The notes below the pieces were generated by a model, which worked only from the letters and a program-made list of their open reading frames with translations, was not told the origin of the DNA and made no database searches. DNA of 58,310 bases from Akkermansia muciniphila (lineage in GTDB: Bacteria > Verrucomicrobiota > Verrucomicrobiia > Limisphaerales > F1-80-MAGS106), in the NCBI GenBank assembly GCA_945865375.1, contig CAMBEJ010000014.1:1-58310 (forward strand), written 5' to 3'. Shown here piece by piece: positions 40,974 to 50,640 of the stretch (positions are counted from its first letter, which is position 1; each line of letters begins with the position of its first letter). Made by a program: the position numbers and the translations under genes.

Positions 40974-42292
40974 GGCGCTTTCCCATCGGATGGCTTGAAC
41001 GGCTTCTTTTCGTTGTCCACCTTCACCGTTTTGCCATCTTCCAGCTCGCGGTTGATCGCCTTATACCCCCCGGAAACGATCTCCCGACCCTCCGCCAGGC
41101 CCTCCAGGATCTCCACGTGGGTATCGTCGCTGATGCCCCGCTTCACTTTCACCGCTTTTGCCTTGCCGCCGCTGACTTCAAAAACCACTTCCATCGCTTT
41201 CTGTGCTTTGTCGGTTTTCTTCTTGTTCGGATCGGCCAGTTCATCCTGATCCTTTTCCTTGTCAGCCTTCTTCTTCTTGTCTTTGTCCTTGTCGCTCGGG
41301 TCCTTTGGCAAGCGAGTGGTCACGCTCTGTATGGGAACTGCCAGAACGTTTGTGCGGTAGCGAGTCTCGACCTCCGCTGTCACCGACATGCCGGGGCGGA
41401 ACACTTCCTTTTCCGCGAGCCGGATTTTCACCTCAAATTTGGTGGCTTCCTGCTGCGTTCCCATGCCGGTGCCCTTGGCCGCATTCGCGATTTCGGTGAC
41501 GACGCCGTTAAACTTGACGTCCCGGAATGAATCCACCTCCAGCTTCGCTTTCTGGCCAAGCTGGATGAGAACCACATCGATCTCCCCGATGTCCACCCGC
41601 GCTTCCATGTCGGTCAGGTTAGCGACCGTCATGATTTCCGTTCCGGCCATCATTGCGGTCCCGACGACCCGTTCACCGAGCTGCGATTTGAGTTTGGTCA
41701 CGGTCCCAGTCGTCGGGGAGTAGATCGTCGTTTTCGCCAGATCATCATCCGCGCGGGCGAGCGCGGCTTTCGTTTGCTCGACCTGATGGATGCTGTTCTG
41801 ATGCGAGGCAAGCATGACGTTCATGGTGGTCTTGGCGTCCAGTAACTGGGAATCCGACACGAGCTTGTTTTCGAAGAGTTCCTGGACGCGTTTGAACTCG
41901 ATCTCCGCCTTGTCCAGGTTGGCCCGCGCCAGACGTTGGCCTGCCAGGCTGGACTGGTAGCTGGCCGCGACCGAATTGCGGCTCGCGATATAATTGTCCG
42001 GTTTGATGCGCAAGAGCAGGTCCCCTTTCCTGACGAACTGCCCTTCCTTGACTGGGAGATCGATAATTTCCCCGCTGACCTCCGGGTTGATAACGACTTG
42101 TACCACGGGTTGGATCTTGCCGGTCGCGACGACAGTTTCCAAAAGATTCCGGCGAGTCGCTTTTTCCGTTTGGACAGTGATTGGGACCTCGCGCTTGCGA
42201 TAATAAATCCAGCCGCTGGTCCCGCCGATCGCCAGGATAACCAGGACGCCGATGATGATGTTACGGCGAGTTTTGCTTTTCGGTGTTGCCAT
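40970..42292 (-). CDS. MacA-like periplasmic adaptor of a tripartite ABC exporter
   Basis: The 440-aa protein has one N-terminal membrane helix ([21 protein letters not shown]), a lipoyl/barrel-sandwich hybrid ([30 protein letters not shown]), a helical hairpin and a beta-barrel; its Q/K/E-rich hairpin (about residues 110-190) would dock to a TolC-type channel. An unusual insertion of about 35 residues of alternating K, D and E ([18 protein letters not shown]...) splits the C-terminal part. The ATG at 42292 directly precedes the positive charges before the helix. No outer-membrane channel gene follows, so one encoded elsewhere must be used. Exported substrates of MacAB systems range from macrolides to peptides and lipids. 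Confidence 0.9.
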   Translation of the reverse strand: MATPKSKTRRNIIIGVLVILAIGGTSGWIYYRKREVPITVQTEKATRRNLLETVVATGKIQPVVQVVINPEVSGEIIDLPVKEGQFVRKGDLLLRIKPDNYIASRNSVAASYQSSLAGQRLARANLDKAEIEFKRVQELFENKLVSDSQLLDAKTTMNVMLASHQNSIHQVEQTKAALARADDDLAKTTIYSPTTGTVTKLKSQLGERVVGTAMMAGTEIMTVANLTDMEARVDIGEIDVVLIQLGQKAKLEVDSFRDVKFNGVVTEIANAAKGTGMGTQQEATKFEVKIRLAEKEVFRPGMSVTAEVETRYRTNVLAVPIQSVTTRLPKDPSDKDKDKKKKADKEKDQDELADPNKKKTDKAQKAMEVVFEVSGGKAKAVKVKRGISDDTHVEILEGLAEGREIVSGGYKAINRELEDGKTVKVDNEKKPFKPSDGKAP

Positions 42293-42558
42293 TCCTGTTA
42301 TCTGACACCAAAAAGAGTGTCGTGTTGCAAATTCATTCTGGACAGATATCCACGAGGCGGGAGCATATCGACTCAGTGGCGTGAGGAACAAGAAAAAAGC
42401 CCGAAAATGGAGACTCAGAGCGTGGCTTTCCGTGAGATGATATGAGCTTGGAAACAGCGGAACCGTCCCTTCAAGCAGCTCCTCCTATAATGCCTCGTCA
42501 CTGGAATTGACGGGTTCATCCCGAGAATCCCTTGGTTCGTCCCAAATCTGACACGCTC

Positions 42559-42578
42559 TTGTAACCTAAGTGTTACAA
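42559..42578. promoter_or_regulatory. Perfect inverted repeat TTGTAAC-N6-GTTACAA, candidate operator
   Basis: TTGTAAC (42559-42565), CTAAGT, GTTACAA (42572-42578): 7-bp perfect arms. It lies in the 350-bp gap between the divergent exporter adaptor and CotH genes, 65 bp before the latter's ATG. The geometry fits a dimeric repressor such as TetR or MarR types, but no such regulator is encoded nearby. The rest of the gap shows nothing recognisable. Confidence 0.5.
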
Positions 42579-42642
42579 AACGGGTCAACAACCAACACAC
42601 CCCGATACCAAACAACGCTGGAGCTTGGAAGACAACATCTTT

Positions 42643-44784
42643 ATGCATCAAAAACTATCCATTCTACCGCGGGCTACACTCCTGCTCGCTTGTTGCTGTG
42701 CACTCTCCGAAGTCGCATGGTCTCAGCAAAGTCCACCCGATCGCGAGCGCGGCCCGAATTCAGACGGTCCACCTCCGTTTGGGCCGGGCGGTGGTGGACG
42801 GGGCCCCGGCGGTTTCGGTGGAATGATGGGGCAACAGACCAAAGTGTTGAAGCAATTCGACAACAATGGCGATGGTCGGCTCGATGCCTCGGAGAGGAAA
42901 CCAGCGCGCGAATTTTTGCAGAAGGAAAGAGCGGCCGGTGGGGGCAGGCGCGGCTTCGGTCCTCGGGAAGGCCCAGGCGGGCCCGGCGGACGGGGCGGCA
43001 CCAAACAGGAGGCTCCAAAACCGGGGGCGAAGCTGGGTCCAACGGATGTCAAATCATTCCCTGATGCACCGCTTTACGATACCAAAACGCTCAGGACTTT
43101 TTTCCTCGAATTCGAGTCTCAAGATTGGGAAAAAGAACTCGCTGACTTTCACAATACCGACGTTGAGGTTCCAGTGAAACTCACGGTGGACGGTAAGACC
43201 TACCTCGATGTGGGTGTTCATTACCGTGGCATGTCGTCTTACATGGCGGTGGGCGAAGGCAGTAAACGCTCGCTCAATCTTGCGCTCGATTTCGCTCACA
43301 AGGACCAAAACATCGGCGGCTATCGCACGCTGAACATGCTCAACGCCCACGAAGACCCGACCTATCTGCGCCCGCTCCTCTTCCTGGATATCGCTCGGGA
43401 GTATCTGCCAGCGGCCAAGGCAAATTTCGCTCGAGTGGTCATCAATGGTGAGAGCTGGGGCATCTACGACAACGTTCAACAGTTCAACAAGGATTTCGTC
43501 AAGGAATGGTTTGGCACCACCCAGGGCGCGCGCTGGAAAGTGCGCGGCAATCCTGGAGGCCAGGGACGGCTGACTTATCTCGGAGACGATCCCGCCGCCT
43601 ACAAAGGCATCTACACGATTAAGACAAAGGACGATCCCAAGGTTTGGGCCTCGTTCATCAAACTGTGCAAAGTCCTCAACGAAACGCCTGCTGACAAACT
43701 TGAGCAGGCGCTCGATCCCTTGCTGGACATCGATGGAGCGCTCCGGTTTATTGCCCTCGACAACGCGCTCATCAACAACGACGGCTACTGGATTCGGACA
43801 AGCGATTACAGCATTTACCAGGATGTGAAAGGGCGCTTCCATGTCCTCCCCGGTGACGTGAATGAGACCTTCGTCAAGCCCGGCGGACCAGGCTTCGGCG
43901 GCGGTGGTCGAGGGGGTGGACCTGGAGGATTCGGACCGCCGATGATGCTCGCTCCGCAGATGATGTCTCAAGGAGATAAAGACGCGGATCAGAAACTCAC
44001 GAAAGCGGAATTCAGTGCGTTGGCGGATGTTTGGTTCGACAAACTCGACGCTGACAAGGCTGGCAAATTAAATCAGGAACAGTTCACCGAGAAATTCGCC
44101 GACATTCTGCCCGCGCCAGAAGGTTTTGGCCCTCCGGGTGGAGGGCGCGGATTCGGCCCAGGACGGTTCGTCGGCCCCGGCTTCTTCGCCACTGTGGACA
44201 CGGACAAGGACGGCTCACTCACTCGCTCTGAATTGAAGGGCGCATTCGAAAAATGGTCCTCTGATTGGGACTCCCAGAAGAGCGGATCGCTGAATGAAGA
44301 AATGTTGCGGACAGGACTCAGCGCAGCGCTTCCTCCGCCCAATTTTGGGGGGCCCGGCGGCCGTGGTGGGCAGGGTGGAGGCCGAGGGCCGAGGGGGCCT
44401 GGAGGGGCCACCATGCCTCAGGTGAAAGGTGTCGAGCTGGATCCTCTGGTGGCCGCTAATGATCCAAACAAACCGCTGATCTCGAAATTGCTCGCCGTGC
44501 CAGCTCTTCGGGCGCGCTACCTCGGATACGTTCGGGAAATCGCTGACAAATGGCTGGACTGGAAGAAGCTTGGCCCCGTCGCCGAGCGTTATCACGCGCT
44601 GATTGCCAATGATGTGAAGGCTGATACCCGCAAGCTGGATTCGACGGATGACTTCGAAAAAGGACTGACTCAAGACATCCAAGGAAGCGGCATGGGACCG
44701 TTCGGAGGCGGCAGCATGGGACTTAAACAGTTTGCCGACCAGAGGAGGGCGTATCTGCTCAACTATTCCGAGGTGAAAAAGTGA
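42643..44784 (+). CDS. Secreted CotH-kinase-family protein with EF-hand calcium motifs
   Basis: After a signal peptide (ending VAWSQQ) the 713-aa protein has three kinds of segment. EF-hand-like loops: DNNGDGRLDASE near residue 72, DKDADQKLTKAE and DADKAGKLNQEQ near 450, DTDKDGSLTRSE near 525. Low-complexity Gly/Pro/Arg-rich linkers (GPGGGGRGPGGFGG and similar). A CotH domain at about residues 145-420 (YDTKTLRTFFLEF, VGVHYRGMSSYM, KRSLNLALDF, RTLNMLNAHEDPTYLR, LLPGDVNETF). CotH of Bacillus spores is an atypical protein kinase, and related domains are widespread in secreted proteins of this phylum. Calcium binding and kinase activity are both inferred from motifs. An in-frame ATG six codons upstream is less likely because it pushes the signal peptide inward. 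Confidence 0.88.
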   Translation: MHQKLSILPRATLLLACCCALSEVAWSQQSPPDRERGPNSDGPPPFGPGGGGRGPGGFGGMMGQQTKVLKQFDNNGDGRLDASERKPAREFLQKERAAGGGRRGFGPREGPGGPGGRGGTKQEAPKPGAKLGPTDVKSFPDAPLYDTKTLRTFFLEFESQDWEKELADFHNTDVEVPVKLTVDGKTYLDVGVHYRGMSSYMAVGEGSKRSLNLALDFAHKDQNIGGYRTLNMLNAHEDPTYLRPLLFLDIAREYLPAAKANFARVVINGESWGIYDNVQQFNKDFVKEWFGTTQGARWKVRGNPGGQGRLTYLGDDPAAYKGIYTIKTKDDPKVWASFIKLCKVLNETPADKLEQALDPLLDIDGALRFIALDNALINNDGYWIRTSDYSIYQDVKGRFHVLPGDVNETFVKPGGPGFGGGGRGGGPGGFGPPMMLAPQMMSQGDKDADQKLTKAEFSALADVWFDKLDADKAGKLNQEQFTEKFADILPAPEGFGPPGGGRGFGPGRFVGPGFFATVDTDKDGSLTRSELKGAFEKWSSDWDSQKSGSLNEEMLRTGLSAALPPPNFGGPGGRGGQGGGRGPRGPGGATMPQVKGVELDPLVAANDPNKPLISKLLAVPALRARYLGYVREIADKWLDWKKLGPVAERYHALIANDVKADTRKLDSTDDFEKGLTQDIQGSGMGPFGGGSMGLKQFADQRRAYLLNYSEVKK

Positions 44785-44881
44785 CGTAGCAGATTCGGAA
44801 AAATGTGAGATACGAACTCCCAACTATTCTCACCGGCATTTTTCTTGATCCAACACTCTATGGGGAGGTATTCTGCGATGC

Positions 44882-47653
44882 GTGGCAGAAAATCAAATCC
44901 CGAGAGATAAAGCCCTCCAAACCTCAGCACTTATCTTGATTGGAAGTGCTCTGTTGCTGACAGGTTGTTCGCGCCACACTTCCACCAAAGTCTCGCTGTC
45001 GAGTGACCGGTCGCTCGTCCTGGCCCTCGCGGTTCTCGGCGAGAACGATGACGGAACCCCAAAGACACTCCCTGGGCGCGTGGGGATCCTCACCCGCCAG
45101 GACGGGAAATGGAGTCATCGCACTTTGGAGGACGCTGACAATAATGTTTTCCACAAGGCGATGGCCTATGGATCCGAGGGATTGCTGACCCTCGGCGGGA
45201 CGAAGGCTGGGGTGAAGCTGTGGCGGCCCAATGGGACACGGGAACTGCTTTGGGAAGCCGATTTCGGCGGCCAATTCAGCCGCATGCGCGATGCGGAGGT
45301 GGGGAACATCTACGGGGATGGGAAAGCGGCCATCGCGATCGCGACGCATGACCATGGGATCGTGTCCGTGCTGCGTCGTGAGGCTTCAGGCCGTTTCAAA
45401 GTCGAGGAACTGGACCGGCAACCGAACACGGTGGTGCATGAGATCGAGTTGGGCGACATGGATGGCGACGGGGTGATGGAAATCTACGCCACTCCCACGG
45501 CACCGAACCAGGTGGATGGAACACCGCAGCCGGGCAAGGTGGTGCGCTATGTGCCGGCGCGCGGCCAGGGCCGGACCGTCGTCGCGGATCTCGGCGAGCG
45601 CCACGCCAAGGAGATCCTGCTCACCGACATGAATGGCGACGGACGCGACGAACTTTATATCTCGGTGGAAGCGGTCTCAGGCGGGCGGGTCGAAATCCGG
45701 CGTTACTTGGCCGCCACGGACCCGGGCCAGGGCGAACTGGTCGTCACGCTCGAAGATACGTTGTGCCGCTTTCTAACGGTGGGCGATGTGGATGGCGACG
45801 GGAAGAAGGAGATGATTGCGGCGGCGAACAAGAGCGGACTCTGGTTGCTCCGCCCCCACAACAACGGGCCTTGGGACAAAGAGTTGATCGACGCCGCGTC
45901 GAGCGGGTTCGAGCATGCCTCAATCCTGCTGGACCTCGACGAGGACAAGCGCGACGAGCTCTACGTGGCGAGTGATAACCAAAAAGAAGTGCGGCGCTAC
46001 GACTGGACCCCAAAAGGCTGGCGTCACGAGGTGCTACTGAAGTACGAAGACAAACTGAGCCGATTAACCTGGAACATCATGGCGGTGCCGACCGGCCTTC
46101 TGCCCGCGCCAGGCGTGGCGATCACGGATACCGCTGCGGCGGCGACCTTCACCCGCCTTGATCCAGTGAAGCCCAAGGAAACGCCGTCGCCTGCCGTCGC
46201 CAAGAAAGCCGAGGAACCCGAGAAACCAAGCGAGCCCCGGGGTCTCCGCCTGAACACAGGCGAGGCGGAACCTGGATATGTCCTCTACGCCCCGCTCTTA
46301 TCGGACACGACCTACATGATTGACGCCAAGGGCGTCGTCGTCCACACGTGGAAGAGCGATTACGCTCCGTCGGGGACGATTTACCTGTTGGACAACGGCA
46401 ACCTGCTGCGCGGCGCGAGGGAACCGAAAATTGAGGTTTTCAAAGGCGGCGGACAGGGCGGTCGAATTCAGGAGTTTTCGTGGGACGGAAAGCTTCTATG
46501 GGACTGGAAATTCGCCACGACAAATCATCTGCTCCATCATGACATCGAACCGCTGCCAAATGGCAACATTCTGGCCATTGCATGGGAAGCCAAGAGTGCG
46601 AAGGAAGCCAACCGCGTGGGCAGGCGTCCGGACTTGACGCCTCAGGTCGGGCTCTGGCCTGACAAAATCGTCGAGATCGAGCCGCGTCGGCCCAATGATG
46701 CGCGCATCGTGTGGGAGTGGCACATGTGGGATCATCTCATCCAGAACCACGATGCGGAAAAGGCGGGTTACGGAGTGCCCTCCGAACATCCCGAGCTGAT
46801 CGACATCAATGGCGATGGAGAACCCCCAAAGGTGGACCCTGCGGAACTAGCTCGACTCAAGGCTTTGGGTTACGTGCCCGCCGGAACGAAACAAGGCGAC
46901 ATTGGATCCGATCTGCTACACATCAACGCGATCAAGTACAACGCCGAACTCGATCAGATAGCCCTCAGCACCCCTCGCTTCAACGAAATCTGGATCATCG
47001 ATCACGGCACCACCACCGAGCAGGCAGCCGGTCACTCTGGGGGACGTTGGAAGAAGGGTGGAGACCTCCTTTATCGCTGGGGCAATCCGCGAGCCTATTC
47101 GCGGGGAGGCAAGGAGCAACAAGCGCTCTTTGGCCAGCACGACATTCGTTGGATAGAAAAAGGCCTGCCCGGCGCGGGGCGTCTGATGGTTTTCAACAAC
47201 AACGCGAAAGGGACGAATGGCCCTCATTCAGCCGTGTTGGAGTGGGTGCCGCCGACACACAGCGACGGCTCGTATGTCGTCCCGGTAACCGGCCCATTCG
47301 GCCCCACGGAACCGGTGTGGAAATACGAAGCGCCCGACAAAAAGTCGTTCCACAGCGGGTTCATATCAGGTGCCCGGCGTTTGGCTGGCGGCAACACACT
47401 CATCTGCTCTGGTGCCGACGGTCGCCTCTTTGAAGTCACGAAGGAAGGCAAGATTGTGTGGGAATACTGGGATCCCTACTCGGGACAGGTTCGGGCGGCG
47501 GACGGAGGGCAACCACAGCCCGTGGGCAAGAACACCTACGCGGTCTTCCGAGCCGCCAAGATCCCGCCGCAACACCCAGCGCTTGTCGGGCGCGATCTGC
47601 GCCCGATCGATCCTCAGCCCCGGCCCGCAGCCACGGCACCTGCCAGGGAGTGA
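44882..47653 (+). CDS. Lipoprotein with FG-GAP propeller and arylsulfotransferase-like domain
   Basis: The 923-aa protein begins at a GTG and has a lipobox (LLLTGC, Cys 29). Residues about 60-400 carry FG-GAP/VCBS-type calcium-binding blades: GDMDGDGVMEIY, TDMNGDGRDELY, GDVDGDGKKEMI, LDLDEDKRDELY. A Pro/Lys/Glu linker (about 435-455) leads to a propeller of the arylsulfotransferase (ASST) family: PGYVLYAPLLSDTTYMID, HTWKSDY, LLHHDIEPLPNGNILAIAWE, DLLHINAIKYN and GQHDIRWI, the last two placing His residues in the usual ASST positions. ASST enzymes transfer sulfate between phenols in the periplasm; whether this one is active is not shown. It follows the CotH gene by 97 bp on the same strand. 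Confidence 0.85.
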   Translation: MAENQIPRDKALQTSALILIGSALLLTGCSRHTSTKVSLSSDRSLVLALAVLGENDDGTPKTLPGRVGILTRQDGKWSHRTLEDADNNVFHKAMAYGSEGLLTLGGTKAGVKLWRPNGTRELLWEADFGGQFSRMRDAEVGNIYGDGKAAIAIATHDHGIVSVLRREASGRFKVEELDRQPNTVVHEIELGDMDGDGVMEIYATPTAPNQVDGTPQPGKVVRYVPARGQGRTVVADLGERHAKEILLTDMNGDGRDELYISVEAVSGGRVEIRRYLAATDPGQGELVVTLEDTLCRFLTVGDVDGDGKKEMIAAANKSGLWLLRPHNNGPWDKELIDAASSGFEHASILLDLDEDKRDELYVASDNQKEVRRYDWTPKGWRHEVLLKYEDKLSRLTWNIMAVPTGLLPAPGVAITDTAAAATFTRLDPVKPKETPSPAVAKKAEEPEKPSEPRGLRLNTGEAEPGYVLYAPLLSDTTYMIDAKGVVVHTWKSDYAPSGTIYLLDNGNLLRGAREPKIEVFKGGGQGGRIQEFSWDGKLLWDWKFATTNHLLHHDIEPLPNGNILAIAWEAKSAKEANRVGRRPDLTPQVGLWPDKIVEIEPRRPNDARIVWEWHMWDHLIQNHDAEKAGYGVPSEHPELIDINGDGEPPKVDPAELARLKALGYVPAGTKQGDIGSDLLHINAIKYNAELDQIALSTPRFNEIWIIDHGTTTEQAAGHSGGRWKKGGDLLYRWGNPRAYSRGGKEQQALFGQHDIRWIEKGLPGAGRLMVFNNNAKGTNGPHSAVLEWVPPTHSDGSYVVPVTGPFGPTEPVWKYEAPDKKSFHSGFISGARRLAGGNTLICSGADGRLFEVTKEGKIVWEYWDPYSGQVRAADGGQPQPVGKNTYAVFRAAKIPPQHPALVGRDLRPIDPQPRPAATAPARE

Positions 47654-47698
47654 AGCGCCAGTATGCGGATGAAGGCTCACGTCTTAAAGGGGTTCTAA

Positions 47699-47883
47699 GA
47701 TCGCATGGGGTCAGAGATGACTATTGGCATACATCAGGAGTTTTTGCGGAATTTGGCGCGTGCCACGCAAGCTGCGGATCGCATGGGGTCAGAGATGACT
47801 ATTAAGATCGCATGGGGTCAGAGATGACTATTGACATACATCAGGAGTTTTTGCGGAATTTGGCGCGTGCCACGCAAGCTGCG
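47699..47883 (+). repeat. Tandem 78-bp repeat (two full units, one partial between them)
   Basis: Units 47699-47776 and 47806-47883 each start GATCGCATGGGGTCAGAGAT, continue GACTATTG(G/A)CATACATCAG and end GTGCCACGCAAGCTGCG; only the first 27 bases are repeated at 47777-47803. The GGGGTCAG word followed by a short A/T stretch resembles the leader of the RAYT transposase at 57920. A derived relic of such an element is possible but unproven. The remaining DNA to 47995 holds no recognisable gene. Confidence 0.75.
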
Positions 47884-47995
47884 TTTGGAATATGAAGGAG
47901 GATTTCCTTGCCCCAAAGCTGCCAGACCCCCTATTCTCCTCCACCTTGCAAAAATCAATTCCTATTAGTTAGTAACTTGTTTAATAGGAGGCGTT

Positions 47996-48655
47996 ATAAA
48001 AAACTCAACAAACTCTTTAAGCACAACCGGATTCACGCTCATTGAACTCCTGGTAGTGATTGCCATCATTGCCATTCTGGCGGGCATGTTGTTACCGGCC
48101 TTGAGCAAGTCCAAGGCGAAGGCGAAGCAGGTTCAATGCTTGAGCAATCTCAAACAGGTCGGGCTTTCTGTTTTGATCTATGCGGACGAACACAATAACC
48201 GCATCCAAATCTCCTCCCCGCTCGACAACAATTTCACTTGGGGCGGGCTGTTGTTTTCCAACCAATTTGCCGGGTCGCGGTCGGTGTTTCTTTGCCCTGC
48301 CTATCCGCCCCGTGAGTTTACTAATTGGTTTCGCACCTACGGCGTGTTGTCTGACCCGCCCAAAGCGGTGACGGCGGGCGAATTTGACCAGGAAGTCGTC
48401 GTTTCCGCGATTCAGAATCCTGTCGAATATGCTCATCTGGCAGACACGACCAGCCGGGGACGCATGGGCCTGGGAGCGGTCCAATTCCACAGTTTTCGTA
48501 CCAACTCGACACAGGAAGTGCATGCGCGCCACAACCGCTCGGCGGACGGCTGGTTCTTCGACGGGCACGTCGAGGGCATGCAACGACCTCGGCTGGAAGC
48601 GATCGGGATCATTGCACTGTACGGGCCGGACACGATTCCCAGTTACGTTCAATGA
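47996..48655 (+). CDS. Type II pseudopilin whose frame starts at ATA
   Basis: The frame reads (I)[20 protein letters not shown]..., a normal prepilin leader and cleavage motif, then [17 protein letters not shown] and a head domain ending in [10 protein letters not shown]. In frame, no ATG, GTG or TTG exists between an upstream TAG and the cleavage motif; the codon in the usual start position is ATA (47996-47998), four bases after AGGAGG (47986-47991), which is one of the best ribosome-binding sites in the window. Either ATA is used, or an ATG has mutated and the gene is silent. The downstream ATGA overlap argues that translation through the gene still matters. A shorter start at the GTG at 48056 would delete the leader. 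Confidence 0.75.
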   Translation: MKNSTNSLSTTGFTLIELLVVIAIIAILAGMLLPALSKSKAKAKQVQCLSNLKQVGLSVLIYADEHNNRIQISSPLDNNFTWGGLLFSNQFAGSRSVFLCPAYPPREFTNWFRTYGVLSDPPKAVTAGEFDQEVVVSAIQNPVEYAHLADTTSRGRMGLGAVQFHSFRTNSTQEVHARHNRSADGWFFDGHVEGMQRPRLEAIGIIALYGPDTIPSYVQ

Positions 48656-49344
48656 TTGCGAGGAGGCATCTCGTCCTGGCTTCCGTATTGGGGGTTGTCG
48701 CGGTGGCGGCTATAGCCTTTCTGTCGAACTCATCCAGCCCTAAAAGTGTGGCTTTGGCCGCAAGGCAACATGCCATGGAGCTGCTGGGGGCGCGAATTGC
48801 GAAACTGCGTCCAGAATGCAAAGTTCTCGTGCTTTCAAATCCGTTCACCAAGGACTCAAGTTATCTTAATGAGAAAAATCAATACGAGCGAGCCAGCCTT
48901 CGCGGCCTTCGCAAGGGGTTGGGCGGGCGCTCTTCAGTGATGGTTGTCTTTCCGGAGATTCGGCCGGAGTACTTTTCCAATCCCCAATCAGTCTTCATCC
49001 CGCCCGATTCCCGGACACCTCTGAGCTTCCTGATGCGGCCCGAGTCCGTGGATCAACTGGCCGAAGCGCATCCCGACTATCGCGTCATCGTGAGTTTGAT
49101 CGGGTTGCCATCTGAAGTCGATAAGCTGAAAATTTGGAGTGAGAATGACCCCCGCGCCTTTGCGCTACTCCTGCCGGATTTGCGCCTTCTCGGTCCCCCC
49201 GCAAAGGCCGTCGAAGCGTTTCAGCGAGGCAAGCTCCTGGCCGCCGTGACGGAGGATTCCTTCCAGTCCGCCGATCCCCTGATTATCACTCGAGACAACG
49301 TCGTGGAGGTTCTTCAACGTCAACCGAAAGCCCTGGGTTATTGA
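48652..49344 (+). CDS. Secreted protein of unknown function, coupled to the pseudopilin
   Basis: The 230-aa protein has an N-terminal signal or anchor helix ([17 protein letters not shown]). The mature part contains alternating hydrophobic strands and helices, [44 protein letters not shown] and [15 protein letters not shown], looking like a periplasmic-binding or Rossmann-like alpha/beta fold. No family is recognised. Its ATG overlaps the pseudopilin stop (ATGA, 48652-48655), and an SGNH hydrolase gene follows within 11 bp, so it belongs to a tight three-gene unit. Confidence 0.75.
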   Translation: MIARRHLVLASVLGVVAVAAIAFLSNSSSPKSVALAARQHAMELLGARIAKLRPECKVLVLSNPFTKDSSYLNEKNQYERASLRGLRKGLGGRSSVMVVFPEIRPEYFSNPQSVFIPPDSRTPLSFLMRPESVDQLAEAHPDYRVIVSLIGLPSEVDKLKIWSENDPRAFALLLPDLRLLGPPAKAVEAFQRGKLLAAVTEDSFQSADPLIITRDNVVEVLQRQPKALGY

Positions 49345-49355
49345 ATCCACACGGT

Positions 49356-50288
49356 ATGATTTCTCATCCTCTTCCTTTATTGATCCTCGTCCTCTTCACA
49401 GCGGCTCTAGCCGCAGATGCGGCACTCGGCCAGTCGCTCTCCATCATCAGAAAGGGCGAGAGCGAGCTCTTGATCGAGGCCGCCGCACCTCCGGATACTC
49501 GGTACGTGTTGCAGGAGAGCGGAAATTGCCATCTGTGGCAGGACGTCAATGACGATGTGCGGGGTCAACTGTCGTACCGAGTTGAGGGTACCAAAGTCAC
49601 GAAGCGCTTTTTTCGACTGACACCCTGGACACCGCCCGGCCCTCCCATCCGCCTCGCGCTGATCGGGGATTCGACGGTAGCGGGCGAGAACGGCTGGGGG
49701 TCAGGCTGGGGGAAAGGAATGCATGGCTACTTCAAGCCAACTGTCCAGATCGTCAACCTCGCTTGGCCCAATATGAGCACCGCTACCTTTCTCGCCTCGG
49801 AGCAGAAGCCGAAATTGGTCGCGATTAGACCAGACTTCGTGCTTGTGCAGTTTGGCTGGGTTGATTGGGGGGGCTGCAACGGGGATACAATATGCACCAC
49901 CACGCTTCAAGATTTCGCAATCAATTTGAAGGCCATTATTCAGGCCATTCGCGGTTTCAATGGAACCCCCATCTTGGTCACACAGCCGGACCCAAGGGTG
50001 TTTGATGAACAGGGCCATGTGCGGCCTGCGTTGCAGGAACGCAGCGCCGTGATGAAGGAGGTGGCGGCCGAATTGCAGACCCCTCTCATCGACCTCAACC
50101 GGCTGAGCATGGACCTGGCCAACGGACTGGGCGAACGTGGGAGCGCCTTCATCGGATCGACTCCTGGTGATTGGATTCACTATTCACTGGAGGGCGCGCA
50201 GGTCATTTCTGGACTGGTTGTGAATGCTCTACCAGACAGTCTTGGACCCTATTTGGTAGGGATTTTAGATCCGCAGCCGAAACCTTGA
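49356..50288 (+). CDS. Secreted SGNH/GDSL hydrolase
   Basis: A signal peptide (about residues 1-24, ending ALGQS) precedes a short beta-rich linker and an SGNH domain. Block I is IRLALIGDSTVAGENG (nucleophile Ser in GDST), block II Gly in VNLAWPNMST, block III is replaced by FVLVQFGWVDWGG in the NxxD position, and block V is the DWIHYS His near the C-terminus. The GWGSGWGKGMHGYF stretch resembles rhamnogalacturonan acetylesterase-like members, which remove acetyl groups from polysaccharides. The ATG at 49356 gives a proper signal peptide; a TTG at 49341 overlapping the upstream stop is possible. Confidence 0.82.
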   Translation: MISHPLPLLILVLFTAALAADAALGQSLSIIRKGESELLIEAAAPPDTRYVLQESGNCHLWQDVNDDVRGQLSYRVEGTKVTKRFFRLTPWTPPGPPIRLALIGDSTVAGENGWGSGWGKGMHGYFKPTVQIVNLAWPNMSTATFLASEQKPKLVAIRPDFVLVQFGWVDWGGCNGDTICTTTLQDFAINLKAIIQAIRGFNGTPILVTQPDPRVFDEQGHVRPALQERSAVMKEVAAELQTPLIDLNRLSMDLANGLGERGSAFIGSTPGDWIHYSLEGAQVISGLVVNALPDSLGPYLVGILDPQPKP

Positions 50289-50640
50289 GAAAAGACTGAT
50301 GGCGCTCACGGAATGGCGCAAGAGGGGTCAGCCAATAGGATCGTTTTTTTGTCCGAGCGGAACGGAGTTCCGAAGTAATCAGTAATCAGTATTCAGGGGT
50401 GGTGTCCGGCAAAGTGGCGGCAACGGGTGCTGCCGTTGCATTGGTGTCTGGGAATGACTTTCTTAAGTTCCGCGAGTTCGGCTGCGGGCTGCCCAATGCG
50501 CACGCGACCGACATCCCTTGCGCTCCGGTGCGGGGTGTGGACAAAATTCTTCGGTTAGGCAGCCTTCTTTCTTGCTCCAATCCATCCCAAGGTCTATCGT
50601 GCAAAAATTCGAGACCAGGGTTCTATCAATATTTATAACC
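50289..50640. other. Gene-free region with short direct repeats
   Basis: No convincing gene. It contains AGAGGGGTCAGCCAATAGG (about 50320-50338), again with the GGGGTCAG word of RAYT leaders, and a GTAATCAGTAATCAGTATTCA tract near 50377. It must hold the promoter of the signalling cluster that starts at 50641. Confidence 0.45.

Noticed and set aside
50399..50638. Short open frames on both strands before the HAMP gene
   Set aside because: Neither strand shows a domain, membrane segment or ribosome-binding site; the region looks like promoter DNA and repeat debris.
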